In this document: one piece after another, positions 1 to 5,488 of the stretch
Position numbering within the stretch: the first letter of the stretch is position 1
How the letters are laid out: the number at the start of each line of letters is the position of its first letter
Source: Pedosphaera sp.
GTDB lineage: Bacteria; Verrucomicrobiota; Verrucomicrobiae; Limisphaerales; Pedosphaeraceae
Direction of reading: 5' to 3'
NCBI GenBank assembly: GCA_028293265.1
Contig: JAQGPB010000272.1
Location: forward strand, 1 to 11,079
DNA: 11,079 nucleotides
Position numbers and translations under genes: made by a program
Notes under the pieces: model-generated
What the model was told of the DNA's origin: nothing
Database searches by the model: none
Seen by the model: only the letters and a program-made list of their open reading frames with translations

Positions 1-2
1 TT

Positions 3-461
3 ATTCTCGCCGTGACCCTCATCGCGGTCATCGGGGTTTACTACTACCTGTATAAAGACTCATTCCGCAAACCGCGTATTCAAATCTCGCACACGATTCG
101 TCCGCAGTCCTGGGCGCTCGCCCACAAGTCGGCGGATGCTTCCGACGACGATCTCACGCGGATCGTCATTTTCGGCATGGAGCAAGATTACAAACTGACG
201 TCGGTCAAGGTAATCGCCATCCCCGAATTGGAGACCAACAAATACGCGCATCCGATTTGGGAATTGACCTCCGATTCCAATTCCGTGCCTGTAAGGGCAT
301 TTAACTATGGCGGGCACGTTCGCGGGATGCACCCGCCCGTCAAAGGAGCCCAGCCCGGTGCCCTGGCCATGAATGTTCCCTATCGCCTGTTCATTGAGGC
401 CGGCCCCATGAAGGGCGTGCATGATTTCACCGTCACGGCGGAGAATCACGTCGCCCAGTAA
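3..461 (+). CDS. Hypothetical membrane-anchored protein, 5' truncated
   Basis: The reading frame is open from the window edge, so the true start is probably upstream; a GTG at 12 is the first possible start inside the window. The visible N-terminus is a hydrophobic stretch (ILAVTLIAVIGVYYYLY) followed by KDSFRK, which fits one inside-to-outside transmembrane anchor. About 130 soluble residues follow, without Cys and without repeats, ending in FTVTAENHVAQ and a TAA at 459-461. The soluble part has alternating hydrophobic residues suggestive of beta strands (for example KLTSVKVIAIPELE). I do not recognise a family and assign no function. It is the only + strand gene and converges on the Gly-rich gene ending at 568. 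The reading frame is well supported; its identity is not. Confidence 0.6.
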   Translation: MLAVTLIAVIGVYYYLYKDSFRKPRIQISHTIRPQSWALAHKSADASDDDLTRIVIFGMEQDYKLTSVKVIAIPELETNKYAHPIWELTSDSNSVPVRAFNYGGHVRGMHPPVKGAQPGALAMNVPYRLFIEAGPMKGVHDFTVTAENHVAQ

Positions 462-473
462 GTATAGACGTTG

Positions 474-500
474 TTCACGCGTGTCTTGGTTACGCGTGAA
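474..500. terminator. Hairpin between convergent genes
   Basis: A perfect 9-bp inverted repeat, TTCACGCGT (474-482) and ACGCGTGAA (492-500), encloses a 9-nt loop. It begins 13 nt after the stop of the + strand gene and lies 68 nt beyond the stop of the - strand gene. That is where a shared, bidirectional terminator would sit. There is no clear T tract directly after the stem on either strand; a T6 run occurs only at 543-548. It could instead be a 3'-end stabilising hairpin or a protein-binding dyad. Confidence 0.45.
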
Positions 501-567
501 TGAAAATTAATTGGGGTTATTTACCGGGAGTTCGCGGGGAAATTTTTTGTGGTATGGCGAATCGTGA

Positions 568-1557
568 TCAACGATGACCGCCTCCGCCTCCGCCGTGGCC
601 ACCGCCACCGCCGTGGCCGCCGCCCATTCCGCCACCATGACCGCCGCTGAAGCCTCCGCCTCTGGCCATCTGTCTGCCACCGAAACTATGGACTCCACCG
701 AAAGAGCGGTTCATGCCCGTTGCTTGATGGTTTGCAAATTGATGGTTTGCAAATCCGCCGTGATTAAAATTGTTGAAGCCCGACCCAAACCGGTTGCCGG
801 TGAAGTTTCGTCCACCGAAATTGCGGGAGTGATCGAAACCACGAGAGCGGTCAAAGTCGCGCCCATGAAAGCGGTCAAAATCACGCCCACGATCGAACCC
901 GCGATGAAACCGGTCAAAGTCACCAAAACCGAACCCCGGGAACCAGCACCACCCGAAACCAGGGGCGAAATTCCAAGCTCCAAAGCCCAACAGGCCCCAA
1001 GGATAGGAACCATAGTCCAGCCCCGCGTTCGGTTGCCAGCCCCAGCCGTAACCGGGTGCATAATTCCAATTTCCGTATGGCGAAAGCTGGTTGTAATAAT
1101 CCGAGTTATCCTGCGGCACGTTGGAATAATCCTCGGCAGGCTGCTGCGGATTCGGCGGGTAGGTGTAACCCGGCATTGTGGTTTGCGCCTGGGCCGCATA
1201 CGCGCTGGCCTGCGCCTGCAGGACGCGATCATGGCTCAACATCTCCGCCGTTACGGTCGCGGACACTCCCATCTGGTGCAACTCAATGATGCCGTCAGGC
1301 GTCAAGTTGAAAGTGGATTGAGAGTTTTGGACATAAGCCTTTACCACATCGTCCGGCACGCCCGAGGAAATCAACTTCAGCACTTCACGGGCGGGTGGCG
1401 AGAGTTTCGCCGTGAGATCGGGAGACGTGGGTGGTGCAGGAGGCAGGGGAGCATTATTATCCGTGGCAATCACTGCTGCGCCGCACAACGGCACGAAGGC
1501 CACCGTCAGGCCCAGGCAAATCAACCTTTGAAATCCTTTGAATGCTTGAAGTTTCAT
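568..1557 (-). CDS. Secreted Gly/Phe/Arg/His-rich low-complexity protein with YG-W-P repeats (DUF6600-like)
   Basis: This 329-aa protein has a Sec-type signal peptide (residues 1 to about 28: KxxxR, hydrophobic core, then CGAA). A small helical domain follows at about 50-110 (LSPPAREVLKLISSGVPDD, later FNLTPDGIIELHQMGVS), of a type I associate with secreted verrucomicrobial proteins. Residues 158-212 carry aromatic repeats (YGNWNYAPGYGWGWQP, then FGAWNFAPGFGWCWFP) resembling DUF6600. Residues 213-290 are low complexity, built from Phe-Asp-Arg-Gly units (DFDRFHGRDFDRSRGF), and 299-329 is a Gly/His tail. It is probably exported and attached to or assembled in the cell envelope or matrix. The function is unknown. 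The ATG at 1557 is chosen because the signal peptide begins there; no strong ribosome-binding site is visible. A candidate promoter lies just upstream. Confidence 0.8.
   Translation of the reverse strand: MKLQAFKGFQRLICLGLTVAFVPLCGAAVIATDNNAPLPPAPPTSPDLTAKLSPPAREVLKLISSGVPDDVVKAYVQNSQSTFNLTPDGIIELHQMGVSATVTAEMLSHDRVLQAQASAYAAQAQTTMPGYTYPPNPQQPAEDYSNVPQDNSDYYNQLSPYGNWNYAPGYGWGWQPNAGLDYGSYPWGLLGFGAWNFAPGFGWCWFPGFGFGDFDRFHRGFDRGRDFDRFHGRDFDRSRGFDHSRNFGGRNFTGNRFGSGFNNFNHGGFANHQFANHQATGMNRSFGGVHSFGGRQMARGGGFSGGHGGGMGGGHGGGGGHGGGGGGHR
724..753 (-). repeat. Perfect tandem 15-bp duplication inside the Gly-rich gene
   Basis: TTGATGGTTTGCAAA occurs at 724-738 and again directly adjacent at 739-753. 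On the coding strand it encodes FANHQ-FANHQ (residues 269-278). The exact nucleotide identity points to a recent slippage duplication within the low-complexity region. Confidence 0.85.
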
Positions 1558-1591
1558 AATTAACAGATCCAGGTTAGTTCTTTCTGCTCGT

Positions 1592-1619
1592 ACTATACCA
1601 CTCCGTCCCCAAGGGGCAA
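1592..1619 (-). promoter_or_regulatory. Candidate sigma70-type promoter of the Gly-rich gene
   Basis: Read on the - strand, TTGCCC (1619-1614) and TATAGT (1597-1592) are separated by 16 bp, matching the -35 and -10 consensus at 4 and 5 of 6 positions. Transcription would begin about 28 nt upstream of the ATG at 1557. A dyad at 1603-1627 overlaps the -35 box and spacer, so access may be regulated. This rests on consensus matching only. Confidence 0.35.
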
Positions 1620-1627
1620 GGGGACGG
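1603..1627. promoter_or_regulatory. Perfect 8-bp dyad overlapping the candidate promoter
   Basis: CCGTCCCC (1603-1610) and GGGGACGG (1620-1627) are perfect inverted copies around a 9-nt loop. No T tract follows on either side, so a terminator is unlikely. Its position over the -35 box and spacer of the candidate promoter suggests an operator. It could also form an RNA hairpin if transcription starts further upstream. Confidence 0.35.
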
Positions 1628-1717
1628 TCGGCAAGGCGGATGCATCTAGCCGCATATCAACCTGTGATGGCCTGAGAAGAGCAAAGGGCGGGCGAAGTGT
1701 TCCTTTTTGACCATTTC

Positions 1718-1736
1718 ATAAAAAATAGTTTTTTAT
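1718..1736. repeat. AT-only inverted repeat
   Basis: ATAAAAAA (1718-1725) and TTTTTTAT (1729-1736) are perfect inverted copies around TAG. Its base composition contrasts with the GC-rich surroundings. It could be an easily melted or bent site, or a weak bidirectional terminator; no adjacent gene decides between these. Confidence 0.4.
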
Positions 1737-1834
1737 AGCCCGGTTTATCGCGGTTGATCCCGGTCAGGTTTCACTTTTGCCCGGATAACAAGGTGAGATT
1801 AGGACTGATTTGGTGAGAAACTCCGCGCCAAAAT

Positions 1835-1883
1835 GGTTGAGGGTTGAAGGTTGAGGGTTCTGGGTTCTGGGTTGAGGTTGGGG
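1835..1883 (+). repeat. Heptamer minisatellite, GGTTGAG/GGTTCTG units
   Basis: Six consecutive in-register 7-bp units are present: GGTTGAG (1835), GGTTGAA (1842), GGTTGAG (1849), GGTTCTG (1856), GGTTCTG (1863) and GGTTGAG (1870), followed by a degenerate GTTGGGG (1877-1883). Because 7 is not a multiple of 3, translation gives recurring but frame-cycling peptides (NPEPRTLNLQPST on the other strand), which argues against coding. Confidence 0.8.
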
Positions 1884-1897
1884 CTTGCTTGACTCGG

Positions 1898-1948
1898 GAG
1901 AAGCTCCAAGCACCAACATCCAAGCACCAGAGAAGCTCCAAGCACCAA
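1898..1948 (+). repeat. 19-bp direct repeat with three CCAAGCACCA cores
   Basis: GAGAAGCTCCAAGCACCAA occurs at 1898-1916 and 1930-1948. A further CCAAGCACCA core at 1920-1929 lies between those at 1906-1915 and 1938-1947. The - strand translation gives GAWSFSGAWMLVLGAS, the sort of Trp/Gly/Leu spurious peptide I associate with dispersed intergenic repeats of Verrucomicrobia. That association is from memory and not verified here. Confidence 0.75.
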
Positions 1949-2090
1949 ACTCCAAAACGGATGCCGGTTAGGGCTTGGTTGCCGCCTTGGTGTGGCTTGA
2001 TCGGTTCGGTTCGCCAAGCGGCGCGAAGCGAACAAATGTGCGGAGTGCGGAATCGGGGGTGCAGAAAAGATGCGCGGCCTGAAGGCAAAC

Positions 2091-2110
2091 CGGGCAAAAC
2101 CGGGCAAAAC
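2091..2110 (+). repeat. Tandem decamer CGGGCAAAAC
   Basis: CGGGCAAAAC is present at 2091-2100 and, directly adjacent, at 2101-2110. A partial related copy (AGGCAAAC) lies just before it and CGG just after. Confidence 0.7.
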
Positions 2111-2261
2111 CGGACGATGCCGAACCGGCAGATTTGAAGCGGGAGAATTTGTTACTGGACGGTTGCAGGCTGCATTTTGCAAGAAAGTGGAGCGGAGCCA
2201 TTGGGCGTTCCGGTGCGTTGGGAATAACGGGGAGGGTTTCCGGCAGGGATTCAGCCAGACT

Positions 2262-2338
2262 GCATGGACACCGGAGGGTGTCCTCTGTTGCGCTCCTTTC
2301 AAGCGGGGACATGGTCGCATGGACAAGGCGGCCTGTCC
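2262..2338. repeat. Two hairpins that both start with GCATGGACA
   Basis: The first hairpin pairs GGACACC (2266-2272) with GGTGTCC (2277-2283) around the tetraloop GGAG. The second pairs GGACA (2321-2325) with TGTCC (2334-2338). Both left arms sit in the same 9-mer GCATGGACA (2262-2270 and 2317-2325). The pair could be part of a structured RNA or of a mobile palindromic element. Confidence 0.45.
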
Positions 2339-2360
2339 AGTGATAATGCAGTTGGGCGGG

Positions 2361-2402
2361 AAAAATAGATTTGCAGCGGACGTCGCTGTATTTTTGTTTT
2401 TT
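2361..2402. terminator. Probable bidirectional terminator downstream of oppF
   Basis: A CAGCG (2374-2378) / CGCTG (2384-2388) stem with loop GACGT is flanked by AAAAATA (2361-2367) and TATTTTT (2389-2395). A U-rich tail therefore follows the stem in either direction: TATTTTTGTTTTTT on the + strand and CAAATCTATTTTT on the - strand. It lies about 85 bp beyond the oppF stop codon, so ending the - strand importer operon is its likely role. The GC stem is short, which limits confidence. Confidence 0.45.
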
Positions 2403-2473
2403 CCGCCTCTCGTCAACGTTGTGAATGCAGCCCTACGTTAATGGAAAACCCCGTGAAACCAGGTGCGTCCGGC

Positions 2474-3442
2474 CTACTTCGCAAAATGGCAGGCCGCCCA
2501 ATGACCGGGCGTCACTTCGCGCAACGGCGGAATCTCCACCTGGCAGCGCGGCAGTTCGGCAATGGGACAACGCGGGTGAAACGGGCAACCCGAGGGCGGA
2601 TGAATCGGCGACGGCACGTCTCCGGGGAGGACGATGCGTTTGCGCTTGGAATCGGGGTCCACCACCGGCACCGCGGAAATCAACGCCTGCGTGTAGGGAT
2701 GCTTGGGCTCGCCGATGATCGCCCTGGCCTCGGCCAGTTCCACCACCTTGCCCAGATACATCACCATCACCCGGCGGCTGATATGTTCCACCACGGCCAG
2801 ATCGTGCGCGATGAACAGATACGCAATCCCCATTTTTTGCTGCAAATCCTGCAACAGGTTGATGATCTGCGCCTGCACCGAGACATCCAGCGCGCTCACC
2901 GGTTCGTCGCAAACGATCAATTTCGGTTCGACCGCCAGCGCGCGCGCGATGCCGATGCGCTGCCGCTGTCCGCCGCTGAATTCGTGCGGATAACGCTGCG
3001 CGTGCATCGGGTCCAATCCCACCGCGCGCAACAAATCCATGATGCGCTTCTGCCGCGCGGAACTGCTTTCCGCGAGTTGGTGAATATCAATCGCCTCGCC
3101 GATGATCTGGCCCACGGTCATGCGCGGATTCAACGAACCGTAAGGGTCCTGGAAAATCATCTGGAACTTCCGCCGCCGCGCGCGCAAGGCCGACCCGCTC
3201 AATTGCGCGATGTCCTCGCCCTCGAACAGGATGTTTCCCGCCGTCGGTTCCACAAGCTTGACGATGGCGCGCCCGAGCGTGGTCTTGCCGCAGCCGCTCT
3301 CGCCGACCAATCCGAGCGTCTCGCCCGGCTGGATGGTGAAGCTTACGTTGTCCACCGCCTTGACGTGTGCCTTCACGCGGCTGAACAAGCCGTGCTTGAC
3401 GGGGAAATGGACTTTTAGATTTTTTACTTCGAGGAGGTTCAT
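2474..3442 (-). CDS. oppF: Peptide/dipeptide ABC importer ATPase, OppF/DppF type
   Basis: This 322-aa cytoplasmic ATPase would pair with the OppD-type ATPase to drive peptide uptake through the two permeases encoded upstream. Walker A GESGCGKT is at 47-54, the Q-loop Gln at 98, the signature FSGGQ at 155-159, Walker B LIVCDE at 175-180 and the H-loop His at 213. The C-terminal oligopeptide/dipeptide extension has HPY at 248-250 and four cysteines (C286, C292, C300, C318), the pattern reported to hold a [4Fe-4S] cluster in DppD-like ATPases. PYGSLNPR and [10 protein letters not shown] are typical of OppF. Length is normal. The ATG at 3442 lies 12 nt after the hicA stop, without a strong Shine-Dalgarno. 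It is separated from its partner genes by a HEAT gene and a TA cassette. The natural substrate cannot be read from the sequence. Confidence 0.95.
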   Translation of the reverse strand: MNLLEVKNLKVHFPVKHGLFSRVKAHVKAVDNVSFTIQPGETLGLVGESGCGKTTLGRAIVKLVEPTAGNILFEGEDIAQLSGSALRARRRKFQMIFQDPYGSLNPRMTVGQIIGEAIDIHQLAESSSARQKRIMDLLRAVGLDPMHAQRYPHEFSGGQRQRIGIARALAVEPKLIVCDEPVSALDVSVQAQIINLLQDLQQKMGIAYLFIAHDLAVVEHISRRVMVMYLGKVVELAEARAIIGEPKHPYTQALISAVPVVDPDSKRKRIVLPGDVPSPIHPPSGCPFHPRCPIAELPRCQVEIPPLREVTPGHWAACHFAK

Positions 3443-3454
3443 GTCCGAAACAGC

Positions 3455-3670
3455 CTAAAGTTTTGCAACGAATTGTTCGAGTGTTAATCCGGCCTGCTCA
3501 ATGATGCCCTTGAGCGTGCCCGGCTTGAGCGGTTTATGCTGAGGCACAACCACCGTGCGGCTTTCCTTCCGCAGAATGAGATGCGAGCCGGTTTGGCGAA
3601 GTTCGACGAAACCCAAACGTCTCAATGCGCGCGCCGCCTTAACGCCGCTTACATCACGCGGCAGTTTCAC
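3455..3670 (-). CDS. hicA: HicA-type mRNA interferase toxin
   Basis: This 71-aa protein matches the YcfA/HicA double-stranded-RNA-binding-like fold: a helix with KAARALRRLGF, then GSHLILRK, VVVPQHKPLKPGTLKGII and a final LTLEQFVAKL. His30 in GSH is the expected catalytic residue, and the second signature HKPLKPGTL is present. In this family the toxin cleaves mRNA and is neutralised by HicB. The GTG start at 3670 is chosen because it forms a GTGA overlap with the hicB stop, indicating translational coupling, and because the homology begins there; an open frame continues upstream to 3859 only as a shadow of hicB. The gene appears intact. Its TAG lies 12 nt before the oppF start. Confidence 0.9.
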   Translation of the reverse strand: MKLPRDVSGVKAARALRRLGFVELRQTGSHLILRKESRTVVVPQHKPLKPGTLKGIIEQAGLTLEQFVAKL

Positions 3671-3888
3671 GCGAGCGCGAGCACGGGATCTTCGGAAAAG
3701 TGCAACCGCACCCGCTTGGGCCGTTGAGCCGATTCGAAATAACCGCCCACGGCGTCGGCAATCATCGCATCCAACTCGCGAAACGAATCGCCTTGGGTCG
3801 TAATGCCCCCGCCGCCGGGCGCGTCCCATCGTGCCACGTATCCCCCACTCTCGCGGCAAGGTTCGACCGAAAAGGTTATTTCATTCAT
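3667..3888 (-). CDS. hicB: HicB-type antitoxin, short form
   Basis: This 73-aa protein begins MNEITFSVEPCRESGGYVARW and continues with GGGGITTQGDSFRELDAMIADAVGGYF. That is the partial RNase-H-like fold of HicB antitoxins: a strand with Gly-Tyr-Val-Ala, a Gly-rich turn with GITTQGDS, and a helix. It should bind HicA, encoded directly downstream with a 4-bp overlap. No C-terminal helix-turn-helix or ribbon-helix-helix is present, so DNA-binding autoregulation is not evident. I prefer the ATG at 3888 to the in-frame ATG at 3912, because AAAGGA lies 9 nt upstream and the start then overlaps the preceding gene's stop by 8 nt (ATGAATGA). Confidence 0.85.
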   Translation of the reverse strand: MNEITFSVEPCRESGGYVARWDAPGGGGITTQGDSFRELDAMIADAVGGYFESAQRPKRVRLHFSEDPVLALA

Positions 3889-4126
3889 GGGCGAGGGTCC
3901 TTTGGGCTTCATTTCGATTGAGCGGCCAGTCGCTTAACTTTCCATCCTCATCGTTCCGACGCGAACTCGACATCAACTTGTGCAGCTTGCCGCCTGGTTC
4001 GGCATCAACCCGCATCTGCCGGTCCCATTCGTCGTCCGGCCACGGATGAAGCAATGCCTCCAACTCACACCGTTCCTGCGGTGAAAGTTGGTCAATGGCA
4101 GCCTTGATTTCAGCAACCGTGCTCAT
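3881..4126 (-). CDS. Small antitoxin-like protein upstream of hicBA
   Basis: This 81-aa acidic/basic protein begins MSTVAEIKAAIDQLSPQERC, then ELEALLHPW, DDEWDRQMRVDAEPGGKLHKL and a GKLSDWP-like tail. From memory, the layout (an AEIxxAIxxL-type N-terminal helix, then DDxWDRQMxxDAExGKL) is that of small antitoxins usually encoded before RelE/ParE-family toxins. Here no such toxin follows; hicB and hicA do, with an 8-nt overlap with hicB. It may be an orphan antitoxin, an accessory regulator of hicBA, or the remnant of a second TA pair. The ATG at 4126 lacks a Shine-Dalgarno and lies only 7 nt after a candidate -10 box. The gene is very probably real; its function is inferred. Confidence 0.65.
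   Translation of the reverse strand: MSTVAEIKAAIDQLSPQERCELEALLHPWPDDEWDRQMRVDAEPGGKLHKLMSSSRRNDEDGKLSDWPLNRNEAQRTLAHE
3898..3903 (-). promoter_or_regulatory. Shine-Dalgarno deciding the hicB start
   Basis: AAAGGA on the - strand ends 9 nt before the ATG at 3888. It lies inside the end of the upstream gene and supports the shorter HicB. The alternative ATG at 3912 would place it within the coding region. Confidence 0.5.
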
Positions 4127-4133
4127 GAGGGCA

Positions 4134-4162
4134 ATTTAAACGCAGATCGCGCCACACGTCAA
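4134..4162 (-). promoter_or_regulatory. Candidate promoter of the TA cassette, near-leaderless
   Basis: On the - strand TTGACG (4162-4157) and TTAAAT (4139-4134) are spaced by exactly 17 bp, matching consensus at 5 and 4 of 6 positions. The -35 box includes the TGA stop of the HEAT gene. A start 7 nt after the -10 would fall at or next to the ATG at 4126, giving an mRNA with almost no leader. This agrees with the lack of a ribosome-binding site. Experimental proof is lacking. Confidence 0.45.
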
Positions 4163-5475
4163 TTCTTCCCCTCCGGCTTCGCTTCGATGCGTTTGAGCGC
4201 TTTGGCGGCAGCGGCCTCACGGTCTCGTTTGCCTTGCGGATCTTTCTTCGCGAGCTTGCGCAAAATGGGAATGGCCTCCGATGCCGCCGGGCCCGCGCCG
4301 CCGAGGGTTTCAATCGCAAAATCTTGAAAAAGAGCCCCTTGCTCAATCTCCTTCATCAGAACCAAATGGGCCTCGTGATCCGCAGGAACAATTTCCAAGA
4401 CGCGTGCAGCCGCATTAACCCGGGTAGTGGGATCATTTGCCTCCAATTGCTTTTTCATCGCAGGAAGAAATGTCTCCGGCGGTACTCCCATCTGTTTGAG
4501 CGCAGTCGAAATCCGGGCATACAGCATGGCGTTTGTTGAGTCCAGCGCCTGCAGTAAAGCGGGGACTGCCATTTTGGCACCCGGACCAATCTCACCCAAA
4601 CCCCAGACCGCAGACCCCCGATCATTCGCGGGTTGGTGGTTCGTCACGCCGTCCATCAGAAAGGCCAGGGCATCCGTCTGGCCAGGATCAATTCGGAATA
4701 AGGCTGTTGCCAGGCTGCACCGCGAACTCCAATTCGCTTCCTGCTCGAACAACTTCCGTACCAAAGGTGCGGCGGGAACGGCTGCGCCGCCGATTTTGCC
4801 CAAAGTGATCGCCGCGCGCAGGCCCATACCGGCGTGATTGGTTCCAGGGGATTCTTTCAACACTTCGATCAAAGCAGGCACGGACGCCTCGGCTCGCGGC
4901 CCAATCCATCCGAGCGATTGCATGGCAATCAGTCGTGTATGGCCATTGGTATCCTCCAAACCCTTTGCCAGATACGGAACTGCTTGTTCAGCCCCGTCAC
5001 CTACAGTTCCTAAAATAATAAGTGCCTGGTTGCGTTCAAACTGACTGGTTGATTTCAAATGCTTTTGAAGCAAAGGCAGAATTTGCCCCGCCGGCGGCTT
5101 GAGCTCCTCCAATGCAAACGGGGCTTCCTCGCACATCGTGCGGGCATTCACCAGCAAAGGCAGACCCCACGAACGAGGTGCCTCATTGATGAACCGGTAC
5201 AGATTGCTCTTTGCCGCCGAATCCTCACGGATGGAAAAGGCCTGTTCGAGCAGATAGGGAACGGCGTTTGTGCCCATCTTTTGCAATGCCGCCAAAGCCT
5301 CCCGCTCCCGAATCCAATCGTAATTCCCATTCTGACCCGAACCACAATACTCTTTGAACCAGTAACTCACTCGCCTGCCCTGAAATTTCGGTTCGCTTGC
5401 CAGCGGCAGGTATACCCGGAGGCCTGCCACCAGCAAAATTACCGCCACCACGAGCGCTGGAACCCGGCGCTTCAT
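4159..5475 (-). CDS. Membrane-anchored HEAT-repeat protein
   Basis: This 438-aa protein has a positively charged start (MKRR), one transmembrane or signal-anchor segment at about 5-24, and then KFQGRRVSYWFKEYC (30-44). That F/YxGxxVSYW motif I associate with a verrucomicrobial family of anchored HEAT proteins. HEAT/PBS-lyase-like repeats follow at about 57-77, 145-172, 178-206, 218-241, 287-311 and 385-408, with the typical ALxxLGxIGxxAxxAVPxL pattern. The C-terminus is Lys/Ala rich. HEAT solenoids are protein-binding scaffolds and no catalytic motif is visible. It most likely lies outside the cytoplasmic membrane. It starts 13 nt after oppD and is co-directional, so it should be co-transcribed with the importer. 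Whether it acts with the importer is unknown. No clear ribosome-binding site is seen. Confidence 0.85.
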   Translation of the reverse strand: MKRRVPALVVAVILLVAGLRVYLPLASEPKFQGRRVSYWFKEYCGSGQNGNYDWIREREALAALQKMGTNAVPYLLEQAFSIREDSAAKSNLYRFINEAPRSWGLPLLVNARTMCEEAPFALEELKPPAGQILPLLQKHLKSTSQFERNQALIILGTVGDGAEQAVPYLAKGLEDTNGHTRLIAMQSLGWIGPRAEASVPALIEVLKESPGTNHAGMGLRAAITLGKIGGAAVPAAPLVRKLFEQEANWSSRCSLATALFRIDPGQTDALAFLMDGVTNHQPANDRGSAVWGLGEIGPGAKMAVPALLQALDSTNAMLYARISTALKQMGVPPETFLPAMKKQLEANDPTTRVNAAARVLEIVPADHEAHLVLMKEIEQGALFQDFAIETLGGAGPAASEAIPILRKLAKKDPQGKRDREAAAAKALKRIEAKPEGKN

Positions 5476-5488
5476 GTTTCGCAGGGGT

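Larger units (their letters stand above)
1558..2473. other. Repeat-rich region without credible gene
   Basis: This 916-bp stretch between the Gly-rich gene and oppF holds open frames of up to about 205 codons on both strands. Their translations are dominated by Pro/Asn/Arg or Trp/Leu/Gly runs coming directly from the DNA repeats, and none resembles a protein domain. What it does contain: a promoter and dyad next to the Gly-rich gene, an AT palindrome (1718-1736), a heptamer array (1835-1876), CCAAGCACCA repeats (1898-1948), an inverted repeat GTTCGC/GCGAAC (2009-2033), a tandem decamer CGGGCAAAAC (2091-2110), two hairpins (2262-2338) and a probable terminator (2361-2402). A small RNA or a decayed element cannot be excluded. 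Confidence 0.6.

Noticed and set aside
574..1563. 329-codon open frame on the + strand opposite the Gly-rich gene
   Set aside because: It is the antisense shadow of the signal-peptide-bearing gene; the translation is Arg/Ala/Val-rich without a domain.
1835..1948. Possible CRISPR array or G-quadruplex
   Set aside because: The units are 7 bp without spacers of constant length, and the G tracts are mostly only two or three bases.
1799..2416. 205-codon open frame on the - strand in the intergenic block, and overlapping frames on both strands
   Set aside because: The translations reproduce the DNA repeats (PNLNPEPRTLNLQPS-type), no domain is recognisable, and several frames are equally open.
2441..3418. 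325-codon + strand frame over oppF
   Set aside because: His/Arg-rich antisense shadow of a gene with complete ABC ATPase motifs; the same applies to 5474-6433 over oppD.
3671..3859. Upstream extension of HicA
   Set aside because: It is out-of-frame reading of hicB; the GTG overlapping the hicB stop gives a normal-length HicA.
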